DNA of 64,000 bases, from the NCBI GenBank assembly GCA_946406115.1, contig OX291557.1, forward strand, positions 6,666,501-6,730,500, in the 5' to 3' direction. The position numbers and the translations under genes are program-made. This document shows positions 1-10,840 of this stretch, piece by piece. Position 1 is the first letter of the stretch, and each line of letters starts with the position of its first letter. The notes under the pieces were generated by a model that ran no database searches, was not told where the DNA came from, and was given only the letters and a program-made list of their open reading frames with translations. Source of the stretch: Apoda limacodes (Eukaryota; Arthropoda; Insecta; Lepidoptera; Limacodidae).

Positions 1-3000
1 ACACTTAGTGACGCATATCAAATTGAGCCTCTTTAAACCAGAAACCACATCAAGTTTTCAAATCACACCTATCTCGGGGTTAACTAAGAGAAAAATGGTT
101 AGCGGCCTAAAAAATATTTTCTTTCAAAATTTCAAACACACCGTAAATCTGTTGGTTAAGGAAAAAGTTACAATCAAATGCTGTTGAAACAAGCATTTTG
201 TATTGTTCTTATTAATAAATATTGCTGCATGTGTAATACCTCTTCTATTTAAATGATAAAAAAATAAAAGTTGAAGAAAATTTCACAATGTGATATTTAT
301 TGGCATAAAAAGTCATCATGAAAATGCGGTAACACTTAGTGACGCATATCAAATTGAGCCTCTTTAAACCAGAAACCATATCAAGTTTTCAAATCACACC
401 TATCTCGGGGTTAACTGTGAGAAAAATGGTTAGCGGCGTAAAAAATATTTTCTTTCAAAATTTCAAACACACCGTAAATCTGTTGGTTAATGAAAAAGTA
501 ACAATCAAAGGCTGTGGAAACAAGCATTTTGTATTGTTCTTATTAATAAATATTGCTACATGTGTAATACCTCTCCTATTTAAATAATAAAAAAATAAAA
601 GTTGAAGAAAATTTCACAATGTGATACTTATTGGCATAAAAAGTCATCATGACAATGCGGTAACACTTAGTGACGCATATCAAATTGAGCCTCTTTAAAC
701 CAGAAACCATATCAAGTTTTCAAATCACACCTATCTCGGGGTTAACTGTGAGAAAAATGGTTAGCGGCGTAAAAAATATTTTCTTTCAAAATTTCAAACA
801 CACCGTAAATCTGTTGGTTAATGAAAAAGTAACAATCAAAGGCTGTTGAAACAAGCATTTTGAATTGTTCTTTTTAATAAATATTGCTACATGTGTAATA
901 CCTCTCCTATTTAAATAATAAAAAAATAAAAGTTGAAGAAAATTTTACAATGTGATACTTATTGGCATAAAATGTCATCATGAAAATGCGGTAACACTTA
1001 GTGACGCATATCAAATTGAGCCTCTTTAAACCAGAAACCATATCAAGTTTTCAAATCACACCTATCTCGGGGTTAACTGTGAGAAAAATGGTTAGCGGCC
1101 TAAAAAATATTTTCTTTCAAAATTTCAAACACACCGTAAATCTGTTGGTTAAGGAAAAAGTTACAATCAAATGCTGTTGAAACAAGCATTTTGTATTGTT
1201 CTTATTCATTAATATTGCTACATGTGTAATACCTCTTCTATTTAAATAATAAAAAAATAAAAGTTGAAGAAAATTTCACAATGTGATATTTATTGGCATA
1301 AAAAGTCATCATGAAAATGCGGTAACACTTAGTGACGCATATCAAATTGAGCCTCTTTAAACCAGAAACCATATCAAGTTTTCAAATCACACCTATCTCG
1401 GGGTTAACTGTGAGAAAAATGGTTAGCGGCCTAAAAAATATTTTCTTTCAAAATTTCAAACACACCGTAAATCTGTTGGTTAAGGAAAAAGTTACAATCA
1501 AATGCTGTCGAAACAAGCATTTTGTATTGTTCTTATTCATAAATATTGCTACATGTGTAATACCTCTCCTATTTAAATAATAAAAAAATAAAAGTTGAAG
1601 AAAATTTTACAATGTGATATTTATTGGCATAAAAAGTCATCATGAAAATGCGGTAACACTTAGTGACGCATATCAAATTGAGCCTCTTTAAACCAGAAAC
1701 CATAACAAGTTTTCAAATCACACCTATCTCGGGGTTAACTGTGAGAAAAATGGTTAGCGGCGTAAAAAATATTTTCTTTCAAAATTTCAAACACACCGTA
1801 AATCTGTTGGTTAATGAAAAAGTAACAATCAAAGGCTGTTGAAACAAGCATTTTGTATTGTTCTTATTAATAAATATTGCTGCATGTGTAATACCTCTCC
1901 TATTTAAATAATAAAAAAATAAAAGTTGAAGAAAATTTCACAATGTGATACTTATTGGCATAAAAAGTCATCATGACAATGCGGTAACACTTAGTGACGC
2001 ATATCAAATTGAGCCTCTTTAAACCAGAATCCATATCAAGTTTTCAAATCACACCTATCTCGGGGTTAACTGTGAGAAAAATGGTTAGCGGCCTAAAAAA
2101 TATTTTCTTTCAAAATTTCAAACACACCGTAAATCTGTTGGTTAATGAAAAAGTAACAATCAAAGGCTGTTAAAACAAGCATTTTGTATTGTTCTTCTTA
2201 ATAAATATTGCTACATGTGTAATACCTCTTCTATTTATATAATAAAAAAATAAAAGTTGAGGAAAATTTCACAATGTGATACTTATTGGCATAAAAAGTC
2301 ATCATGAAAATGCGGTAACACTTAGTGACGCATATCAAATTGAGCCACTTTAAACCAGAAACCATATCAAGTTTTCAAATCACACCTATCTTGGGGTTAA
2401 CTGTGAGAAAAATGGTTAGCGGCCTAAAAAATATTTTCTTTCAAAATTTCAAACACACCGTAAATCTGTTGGTTAAGGAAAAAGTCACAATCAAATGCTG
2501 TTGAAACAAGCATTTTGTATTGTTCTTATTAATAAATATTGCTGCATGTGTAATACCTCTTCTATTTAAATAATAAAAAAAAAAAAGTTGAAGAAAATTT
2601 CACAATGTGATACTTATTGGCATAAAAAGTCATCATGACAATGCGGTAACACTTAGTGACGCATATCAAATTGAGCCTCTTTAAACCAGAAACCATATCA
2701 AGTTTTCAAATCACACCTATCTCGGGGTTAACTGTGAGAAAAATGGTTAGCGGCGTAAAAAATATTTTCTTTCAAAATTTCAAACACACCGTAAATCTGT
2801 TGGTTAATGAAAAAGTAACAATCAAAGGCTGTTGAAACAAGCATTTTGAATTGTTCTTTTTAATAAATATTGCTACATGTGTAATACCTCTCCTATTTAA
2901 ATAATAAAAAAAATAAAAGTTGAAGAAAATTTTACAATGTGATACTTATTGGCATAAAAAGTCATCATGAAAATGCGGTAACACTTAGTGACGCATATCA

Positions 3001-5855
3001 AATTGAGCCTCTTTAAACCAGAAACCATATCAAGTTTTCAAATCACACCTATCTCGGGGTTAACTGTGGGAAAAATGGTTAGCGGCCTAAAAAATATTTT
3101 CTTTCAAAATTTCAAACACACCGTAAATCTGTTGGTTAAGGAAAAAGTTACAATCAAATGCTGTTGAAACAAGCATTTTGTATTGTTCTTATTAATAAAT
3201 ATTGCTGCATGTGTAATACCTCTTCTATTTAAATAATAAAAAAATAAAAGTTGAAGAAAATTTCACAATGTGATATTTATTGGCATAAAAAGTCATCATG
3301 AAAATGCGGTAACACTTAGTGACGCATATCAAATTGAGCTTCTTTAAACCAGAAACCATATCAAGTTTTCAAATCACACCTATCTCGGGGTTAACTGTGG
3401 GAAAAATGGTTAGCGGCCTAAAAAATATTTTCTTTCAAAATTTCAAACACACCGTAAATCTGTTGGTTAAGGAAAAAGTTACAATCAAATGCTGTTGAAA
3501 CAAGCATTTTGTATTGTTCTTATTAATAAATATTGCTGCATGTGTAATACCTCTTCTATTTAAATAATAAAAAAATAAAAGTTGATGAAAATTTCACAAT
3601 GTGATATTTATTGGCATAAAAAGTCATCATGAAAATGCGGTAACACTTAGTGACGCATATCAAATTGAGCCTCTTTAAACCAGAAACCATATCAAGTTTT
3701 CAAATCACACCTATCTCGGGGTTAACTGTGAGAAAAATGGTTAGCGGCCTAAAAAATATTTTCTTTCAAAATTTCAAACACACCGTAAATCTGTTGGTTA
3801 AGGAAAAAGTTACAATCAAATGCTGTTGAAACAAGCATTTTGTATTGTTCTTATTAATAAATATTGCTGCATGTGTAATACCTCTTCTATTTAAATAATA
3901 AAAAAATAAAAGTTGAAGAAAATTTCACAATGTGATATTTATTGGCATAAAAAGTCATCATGAAAATGCGGTAAAACTTAGTGACGCATATCAAATTGAG
4001 CCTCTTTAAACCAGAAACCATATCAAGTTTTCAAATCACACCTATCTCGGGGTTAACTGTGAGAAAAATGGTTAGCGGCCTAAAAAATATTTTCTTTCAA
4101 AATTTCAAACACACCGTAAATCTGTTGGTTAATGAAAAAGTAACAATCAAAGGCTGTTGAAACAAGCATTTTGTATTGTTCTTATTAATAAATATTGCTA
4201 CATGTGTAATACCTCTCCTATTTAAATAATAAAAAAATAAAAGTTGAAGAAAATTTCACAATGTGATACTTATTGGCATAAAAAGTCATCATGACAATGC
4301 GGTAACACTTAGTGACGCATATCAAATTGAGCCTCTTTAAACCAGAAACCATATCAAGTTTTCAAATCACACCTATCTCGGGGTTAACTGTGAGAAAAAT
4401 GGTTAGCGGCCTAAAAAATATTTTCTTTCAAAATTTCAAACACACCGTAAATCTGTTGGTTAAGGAAAAAGTTACAATCAAATGCTGTTGAAACAAGCAT
4501 TTTGTATTGTTCTTATTAATAAATATTGCTGCATGTGTAATACCTCTTCTATTTAAATAATAAAAAAATAAAAGTTGAAGAAAATTTCACAATGTGATAT
4601 TTATTGGCATAAAAAGTCATCATGAAAATGCGGTAACACTTAGTGACGCATATCAAATTGAGCCTCTTTAAACCAGAAACCATATCAAGTTTTCAAATCA
4701 CACCTATCTCGGGGTTAACTGTGAGAAAAATGGTTAGCGGCCTAAAAAATATTTTCTTTCAAAATTTCAAACACACCGTAAATCTGTTGGTTAATGAAAA
4801 AGTAACAATCAAAGGCTGTTGAAACAAGCATTTTGTATTGTTCTTATTAATAAATATTGCTACATGTGTAATACCTCTCCTATTTAAATAATAAAAAAAT
4901 AAAAGTTGAAGAAAATTTCACAATGTGATACTTATTGGCATAAAAAGTCATCATGACAATGCGGTAACACTTAGTGACGCATATCAAATTGAGCCTCTTT
5001 AAACCAGAAACCATATCAAGTTTTCAAATCACACCTATCTCGGGGTTAACTGTAAGAAAAATGGTTAGCGGTGTAAAAAATATTTTCTTTCAAAATTTCA
5101 AACACACCGTAAATCTGTTGGTTAATGAAAAAGTAACAATCAAAGGCTGTTGAAACAAGCATTTTGAATTGTTCTTATTAATAAATATTGCTACATGTGT
5201 AATACCTCTCCTATTTAAATAATAAAAAAATAAAAGTTGAAGAAAATTTCACAATGTGATACTTATTGGCATAAAAAGTCATCATGACAATGCGGTAACA
5301 CTTAGTGACGCATATCAAATTGAGCCTCTTTAAACCAGAAACCATATCAAGTTTTCAAATCACACCTATCTCGGGGTTAACTGTGAGAAAAATGGTTAGC
5401 GGCCTAAAAAATATTTTCTTTCAAAATTTCAAACACACCGTAAATCTGTTGGTTAAGGAAAAAGTTACAATCAAATGCTGTTGAAACAAGCATTTTGTAT
5501 TGTTCTTATTAATTAATATTGCCACTTGTGTAATACCTCTTCTATTTAAATAATAAAAAAATAAAAGTTGAAGAAAATTTCACAATGTGATATTTATTGG
5601 CATAAAAAGTCATCATGAAAATGCGGTAACACTTAGTGACGCATATCAAATTGAGCCTCTTTAAACCAGAAACCATATCAAGTTTTCAAATCACACCTAT
5701 CTTGGGGTTAACTGTGAGAAAAATGGTTAGCGGCGTTAAAATTATTTTCTTTCAAAATTTCAAACACACCGTAAATCTGTTAGTTGAGGAAATAAATGTC
5801 AAAGAAAATTTGACCATGTGATACATATCGGCCTAAAAGTTTTTGATAAAAATGC
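1..5855 (+). repeat. Left-arm array of 331-bp tandem units
   Basis: The unit anchor 'acacttagtgacgcatat' begins at 1, 332, 663, 994, 1325, 1656, 1987, 2318, 2649, 2981, 3312, 3643, 3974, 4305, 4636, 4967, 5298 and 5629. The period is 331 bp, with one 332-bp step caused by an extra A near 2900. That is 17 full units plus a shortened one (about 226 bp, 5629-5855). Copies differ at few sites; two main types alternate irregularly, one with 'aaggaaaaagtt...aaatgctg' and one with 'aatgaaaaagta...aaaggctg'. Short open frames recur in every unit but are by-products of the repeat. The array runs off the window at base 1. Confidence 0.97.
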
Positions 5856-6392
5856 GGTTTCACTTAGTGACGCATATTAAATGCAGCCTTTTTAAACACA
5901 CACCTATCTCGATTTTATGACAAAAATGGTTAGTGGCCTAAATAATTTATTTGTTTAAATTTCTGCACAACACACAACACAAATAAACAAATATTTCGAT
6001 TGGTATAAAACCATTCAAAAACTCATTAAGACAAAAAAAAATCATTTTTTTTTTATTTCTGTGTTGCAAGCGTCTGCGGTGACCGCTCACCATGGGGCGA
6101 ACCGTAAGCTTGTTTGCCACCTTATTGATGTAAAGAAACAAACCTTATACGTATCGGCCTACAAGTAATTTTCATCAAAATTAAGTCTTATTTTTTGATT
6201 TTTTTTCATTAGGGTCTTAAAGCAAGCTTTCTAATTTTGGTTAAAAAAAAAATTTGATTGAAATATTCCTTTATTTTCTTCGTTTTTTTTTTTTCATTTC
6301 TTGTAATTTTTATCAATTTTACCACTGCTGTTATCGGAACATTAACTACCCATAAAGTAATGATTTCATTTATACACTTTGCATTGTTTGCC
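5856..6392. repeat. Left-arm junction: degenerate unit fragments and poly-A/T-rich DNA
   Basis: This stretch lies between the ordered array and the transposase remnant. It keeps recognisable pieces of the 331-bp unit: 'cacttagtgacgcatatta' near 5860, 'aaaaatggttagtggccta' near 5923 and 'tatcggcctacaagtaatt' near 6152. In between are runs of T that would read as A in the gene sense. It mirrors about 10840-11380 in the right arm. Confidence 0.75.
6061..6124 (-). repeat. LINE-3'-end-like fragment inside the left arm
   Basis: Contains 'gttgcaagcgtctgcggtga', then 'ccgctcaccatggggcgaa' and 'cttgtttgccacct'. The same kind of sequence recurs outside the element at 41935-42030, 47971-48030 and 57043-57145, the last directly downstream of a reverse-transcriptase C-terminal remnant. 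I read it as the common CR1-like LINE tail of Lepidoptera. Its mirror copy is 11112-11175. Confidence 0.55.
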
Positions 6393-6803
6393 TTAATTTT
6401 TTGGCTTAAAACAAATATTTTGATTGAAATATGCTAACAATAATTTTTTTTTTTTATAAAATATCTTTTCATTGAGTTTTATTGAGTTTTTTTTTGTTTT
6501 TTTTTGTGTTTGAATGATACCGGTATATAAATATATTCTATTGTTACTATTGTCGATATTCAAAGGCCTAACTACTGTCCCCGTGGCATCGAAATGAAGT
6601 AAAGGAAGCTTAATCCGTTTTAAAACTTGTATTTGTTCTTTGCTGTAGATTTTTATACATAAAGGGAAAGATAATTCTTTGATATAATGGTAATGATCTT
6701 TTTGAAATAAGTATAGATCAAGTACATCGTTTTGTGACCTGTCATTCAAAGCTAATGACTCCGATCTAATTTTCCTAAGAGTTTCATCTGATTTTATACT
6801 CAT
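6393..6803 (-). pseudogene. Transposase remnant, start of DDE domain (left arm, 136 aa)
   Basis: Open frame of 136 residues. The key motif is LLHFDATGTVV at about residues 68-78, with Asp72 as the candidate first catalytic acid of an RNase-H-like DDE fold. The preceding RSQNDVLDLYLF and YSKEQIQVLKRI look like the helices before that strand. After IYLYTGII the sequence becomes Lys-rich (QTQKKTKKNSIKLNEK) because the DNA is a run of A/T, and similarity to a protein ends. The remaining two acidic residues of the triad are missing. Upstream the frame is open back to a one-base shift near 6885, so the Met at 6803 is not the real start. Confidence 0.62.
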
Positions 6804-6956
6804 GAGATTTTTGGTTTTTTCTAAATATTTTAAATCTATTTTTATTAATTCTCGATTTTTATGTATTATCGGTTTAGTAGCTAAAGATTATTTCTGAAAA
6901 TTGATCTTTCTATTCCACGAACTTGATTTGTTAGTAAGTTTGTATGAGAATTTTTT

Positions 6957-7508
6957 TTATCTTGGCTGTAAACCGTTATTTTTTTTACGGTTCAAATAAA
7001 TTGTGAATTTTTTGCATGAACTGTGTTTGCAGTTGGCTTTTATGGCGATTCTATTGTCCTTTAGGTATTTTTTGTATTTCAGTATTAGTATGCAAGTATT
7101 ATTTATATTTTTCTGCACAGTTTTCTTTATAATATACGAATACGTATTTAGATTTAATTTCCCTTTGAAAAACATTGCTTCCCAAAGCTTATTATCAATT
7201 ATGCATGAGCCTTCAAAATGCACACATTTTTCTTTTTTATTAATACTATTTACGTTTTCTGTTCCTTTTGGTAAAACTGACACTATGTGTCTAGACATTG
7301 ACAAAGCCATTATTTCTTGAGGTATTGTAGTAGTTTCTGGCGATACATCATTTTCGCAAATGAAACTGGATTCTTTTTGTGTGAACGTATCATCCACTAG
7401 CGGTGAATCTTCATCATTGGTGATTTCTGCCTTAACGTGTTCCTCCCAGTAAAATTTTTTAGTTTCCTTATAGCTCGAAGTATTCCTTGTATCAAGTAGT
7501 ATATCCAT
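6957..7508 (-). pseudogene. Transposase remnant, Cys/His-rich middle segment (left arm, 183 aa)
   Basis: Open frame of 183 residues, acidic in the first third (EEHVKAEITNDEDSP), then Cys/His-rich: C95, H97, C102, C139, C160, H162 and C165. The spacing suggests a WRKY/FLYWCH-type zinc finger, the DNA-binding module that often precedes the catalytic domain in Mutator-like transposases; I infer this and cannot confirm the fold. The frame is open upstream of the first Met, so the true protein would be continuous with the preceding segment. The last residues (NNGLQPR) come from an A-run frameshift near 6980; the alternative frame stays open beyond it. An antisense open frame of 105 aa (7003-7320) overlaps and is most likely a shadow. 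Confidence 0.6.
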
Positions 7509-7614
7509 AGATTTTGTAGTAGAAAAGTGATTATGATAACTCCTAGCTTCATTTTCAAAATTATTTTTAAATGTTTCAGGACCGATATTTATTTTTAATT
7601 TTTTAATCCTAAGT

Positions 7615-8025
7615 TTATGGTGTGCTGCTTTCCAAACCTAATGCAGCCTTAAGCGATTTTTTATATTTTTTTTTTATTTTAAAAGCAGAACATAGAACAT
7701 TGTAAATTATAGAATCAATTTTTCGAGGCGACTCCGGTGTTGTTAAAAGAGAAATCTTGTTCGATTGTAGTATATTTGTGACTGAGGTCTCTGATATTAC
7801 ATTGCAAACGGTAACTTCTTCTTTAAAGTGTAGGTTTCGGAATTGCAGATTTTTGTTGATTATATGGTAAAGATACTGATAATTCTTGTACTTCTTGCAG
7901 TTGATAGATTTAGATATAATTTTACAATCATCTATAGTAACTACATCCTCCTTTTTTAAAAGCGGGTTTATCTTTGCAACTTGTTGTGAAATTTCGTAAA
8001 AAGCTTTTTCTTTGGATGCATACAT
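7615..8025 (-). pseudogene. Transposase remnant, N-terminal segment (left arm, 136 aa)
   Basis: Open frame of 136 residues beginning MYASKEKAFYEISQQV and ending in GLESSTP. It is Lys/Ile-rich with no signal peptide or membrane segment. The right-arm twin (9212-9598) matches it almost residue for residue, with one Ile/Asn change, until an A-run length difference near 9565 shifts the twin out of frame. This left copy has the longer, probably more original reading through that run. A shift by one base at the stop (near 7615) opens a frame that runs HHKLRIKKLKI... straight into the next segment, which suggests the stop arose by an indel. I see no recognisable domain in this segment itself. Confidence 0.6.
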
Positions 8026-8405
8026 TTTTGTAGAAATATAAGGATAATATTATCCTTAATACTTGATTATATTTAACAAAAATACAAATTAACAATAGAA
8101 AATCAATATTAATTTTTAAATCGATTACTTGAAAGCCGTATTTTTATTTATTTGTTGTAAAAAACACTAAAACAAGAAAATAATTTGTTATGATTTCACA
8201 ACATTACCCTACTCTAACTAAATCACTTTAACACTTGCTAATCAAAAAGATATATTTACTAGAATAAAGAAGTCATTAAATTTTATAACAAAAAAAGCAT
8301 AAATCGCTTAAAACCAAGAATGTGTTATAATATTTAGGTGTTTTAATTATACTTAACAATAATACTAATTTAAAATAGAAAAAGAAAATTAAATAATCAC
8401 AGCCG
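8026..8405. repeat. Left inner arm: AT-rich leader upstream of the transposase remnant
   Basis: No coding signal. It matches 8832-9211 in inverse orientation, with small differences such as a shorter A run at 8290 relative to 8943. It holds 'aaggataatattatcctta', a near-perfect dyad just upstream of the gene start (about 8040-8058). The right arm has 'aaggataatattattctta', so the dyad is broken there. It may contain the original promoter of the transposase; this is inferred from position only. Confidence 0.75.
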
Positions 8406-8831
8406 TATTTTTTGTATGAAAGAAGGATTTCACTAACATCAAAAAATAATTAAAAACAATTATTTATTACCTACAAATTCAGTTGTGATATAAACCTATT
8501 AAGACTATTGTAATTACAATAACGAAATACACGAACCTAACTAAACAATTATATACTCAAACGCACCTGTTACCTGTACACAGAATATACCTTAATTTTT
8601 ATTTATATATATTTTATATACTAAAATGTAATAGGTCTGGTCATCAATGCGAGCGAAGATTTTCTTTGAAATAAAGGCCGGTGCAGATCAGATGCGTGGC
8701 GTGACGTGACGTGCGCACGCACCATTCGTAGTGTCTGAAGGTGCCAGATCAATTATTATGGTGTTAATCCGTACTATTTGTTTAACCTAATACTAGACAA
8801 TTAACCAGCCATTTCATCGCTTCGCTGTGAT
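8406..8831. other. Unique central spacer (loop) of the palindrome
   Basis: The stretch has no inverted partner. Its left part (8406-8635) is AT-rich. About 8636-8760 is richer in G and C, with 'gtgacgtgacgtgcgcacgc' near 8700 and the repeated word 'agatca' (8696 and 8746). Right at the arm edge is the doubled word 'gctgtgatcggctgtgat' (8824-8841). No open frame of note. It could be captured host DNA, or the remains of the shared upstream region of the two diverging half-genes. Confidence 0.7.
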
Positions 8832-9211
8832 CGGCTGTGATTATTTAATTTTCTTTTTCTATTTTAAATTAGTATTATTGTTAAGTATAATTAAAACACC
8901 TAAATATTATAACACATTCTTGGTTTTAAGCGATTTATGCTTTTATTGTTATAAAATTTAATGACTTCTTTATTCTAGTAAATATATCTTTTTGATTAGC
9001 AAGTGTTAAAGTGATTTAGTTAGAGTAGGGTAATGTTGTGAAATCATAACAAATTATTTTCTTGTTTTAGTGTTTTTTACAACAAATAAATAAAAATACG
9101 GCTTTCAAGTAATCGATTTAAAAATTAATATTGATTTTCTATTGTTAATTTGTATTTTTGTTAAATATAATCAAGTATTAAGGATAATATTATTCTTATA
9201 TTTCTACAAAA
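8832..9211. repeat. Right inner arm: AT-rich leader upstream of the transposase remnant
   Basis: Inverse copy of 8026-8405, beginning 'cggctgtgattatttaattt'. Non-coding, and it ends at the ATG at 9212. It differs from the left arm at scattered bases only, so the two inner arms are either recently duplicated or homogenised. Confidence 0.75.
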
Positions 9212-9598
9212 ATGTATGCATCCAAAGAAAAAGCTTTTTACGAAATTTCACAACAAGTTGCAAAGATAAACCCGCTTTTAAAAAAGGAGGATGTAGTTAC
9301 TATAGATGATTGTAAAATTATATCTAAATCTATCAACTGCAAGAAGTACAAGAATTATCAGTATCTTTACCATATAATCAACAAAAATCTGCAATTCCGA
9401 AACCTACACTTTAAAGAAGAAGTTACCGTTTGCAATGTAATATCAGAGACCTCAGTCACAAATATACTACAATCGAACAAGATTTCTCTTTTAACAACAC
9501 CGGAGTCGCCTCGAAAAAATGATTCTATAATTTACAATGTTCTATGTTCTGCTTTTAAAATAAAAAAAAATATAAAAAATCGCTTAAGGCTGCATTAG
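9212..9598 (+). pseudogene. Transposase remnant, N-terminal segment (right arm, 128 aa)
   Basis: Starts MYASKEKAFYEISQQV like its left twin. It diverges only after FKIKK, where the A run is one base different, giving NIKNRLRLH and an early stop. The left copy continues KSLKAALGLESSTP. ATG 9212-9214 follows 'ctacaaaa', a reasonable eukaryotic start context. No known domain is visible in this piece. Confidence 0.58.
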
Positions 9599-9727
9599 GT
9601 TTGGAAAGCAGCACACCATAAACTTAGGATTAAAAAATTAAAAATAAATATTGGTCCTAAAACATTTAATAATAATTTTGAAAATGAAGCTAGGAGTTAT
9701 CATAATCACTTTTCTACTACAAAATCT

Positions 9728-10303
9728 ATGGATATACTACTTGATACAAGGAATACTTCGAGCTATAAGGAAACTAAAAAATTTTACTGGGAGGAACACG
9801 TTAAGGCAGAAATCACCAATGATGAAGATTCACCGCTAGTGGATGATACGTTCACACAAAAAGAATCCAGTTTCATTTGCGAAAATGATGTATCGCCAGA
9901 AACTACTACAATACCTCAAGAAATAATGGCTTTGTCAATGTCTAGACACATAGTGTCAGTTTTACCAAAAGGAACAGAAAACGTAAATAGTATTAATAAA
10001 AAAGAAAAATGTGTGCATTTTGAAGGCTCATGCATAATTGATAATAAGCTTTGGGAAGCAATGTTTTTCAAAGGGAAATTAAATCTAAATACGTATTCGT
10101 ATATTATAAAGAAAACTGTGCAGAAAAATATAAATAATACTTGCATACTAATACTGAAATACAAAAAATACCTAAAGGACAATAGAATCGCCATAAAAGC
10201 CAACTGCAAACACAGTTCATGCAAAAAATTCACAATTTATTTGAACCGTAAAAAACAACCGTTTACAGCCAAGATAAAAAAAATTCTCATACAAACTTAC
10301 TAA
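9728..10303 (+). pseudogene. Transposase remnant, Cys/His-rich middle segment (right arm, 191 aa)
   Basis: Identical to the left twin over the first 176 residues by my reading, including C95, H97, C102, C139, C160, H162 and C165 of the possible zinc finger. The end differs: the A run at 10252 is shorter than in the left arm, so this frame goes on as QPFTAKIKKILIQTY before stopping at 10303. The frame is open upstream of the ATG at 9728, so the segment joins the N-terminal part in the ancestral gene. A 105-aa antisense frame (9916-10233) overlaps and is treated as a shadow. Confidence 0.6.
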
Positions 10304-10430
10304 CAAATCAAGTTCGTGGAATAGAAAGATCAATTTTCAGAAATAATCTTTAGCTACTAAACCGATAATACATAAAAATCGAGAATTAATAAAAATAGAT
10401 TTAAAATATTTAGAAAAAACCAAAAATCTC

Positions 10431-10766
10431 ATGAGTATAAAATCAGATGAAACTCTTAGGAAAATTAGATCGGAGTCATTAGCTTTGAATGACAGGTCAC
10501 AAAACGATGTACTTGATCTATATTTATTTCAAAAAGATCATTACCATTATATCAAAGAATTATCTTTCCCTTTATGTATAAAAATCTACAGCAAAGAACA
10601 AATACAAGTTTTAAAACGGATTAAGCTTCCTTTACTTCATTTCGATGCCACGGGGACAGTAGTTAGGCCTTTGAATATCGACAATAGTAACAAAAGAATA
10701 TATTTATATACCGGTATCATTCAAACACAAAAAAAAAACAAAAAAAAACTCAATAAAACTCAATGA
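10431..10766 (+). pseudogene. Transposase remnant, start of DDE domain (right arm, 111 aa)
   Basis: Carries the same LLHFDATGTVV motif (Asp72) as the left twin. One substitution (NKR for NNR near residue 88) and a different A-run length near 10730 bring an earlier stop after QTQKKNKKKLNKTQ. Upstream of the Met the frame is open through HKNRELIKIDLKYLEKTKNL, back to the shared one-base shift near 10362. The second and third catalytic residues are absent. Confidence 0.62.
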
Positions 10767-10840
10767 AAAGATATTTTATAAAAAAAAATAATTATTGTTA
10801 GCATATTTCAATCAAAATATTTGTTTTAAGCCAAAAAATT

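Larger units (their letters stand above)
6393..8025 (-). pseudogene. Left-arm copy of a truncated NOF/MULE-like transposase gene
   Basis: Three open segments on the minus strand (8025-7615, 7508-6957, 6803-6393) read as one decayed gene. Between the first two, a different frame is open from just upstream of 7600 and runs into the second start. Between the second and third, an open frame continues across roughly 6830-6970, broken by a one-base shift near 6885. The likely start is the ATG at 8023-8025, the first in a good A-rich context ('acaaaaATG'). The protein carries a Cys/His-rich segment and then the HFDATG motif expected around the first catalytic Asp of a DDE transposase. The second Asp and the Glu are absent because coding similarity dissolves into A-rich DNA near 6500. 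It is probably not functional. The NOF/Mutator assignment is by motif and by foldback architecture. Confidence 0.65.
9212..10840 (+). pseudogene. Right-arm copy of the truncated NOF/MULE-like transposase gene
   Basis: Mirror image of the left-arm pseudogene, transcribed away from the central spacer. Open segments are 9212-9598, 9728-10303 and 10431-10766. The one-base lesions between segments (near 9620 and near 10362) are the same as in the left arm, so the gene was already broken before the arms became identical, or the arms were homogenised afterwards. Private differences are confined to homopolymer length (near 9565, 10252 and 10730) and a few substitutions. Like its twin it ends after the first catalytic Asp region. 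A different frame is open for about 75 codons downstream, at 10797-11025, with no recognised homology. Confidence 0.65.

Noticed and set aside
339..5821. Repeated 61-82-residue frames beginning MTHIKLSLFKPETISS in the array units
   Set aside because: They recur because the DNA repeats. Most units carry stops in the same frame, the first codon is not an ATG in the DNA, and substitutions do not favour protein conservation.
7003..7320. 105-aa frame antisense to the middle transposase segment (and its twin at 9916-10233)
   Set aside because: It lies fully opposite the better-supported coding segment and is hydrophobic low-complexity.
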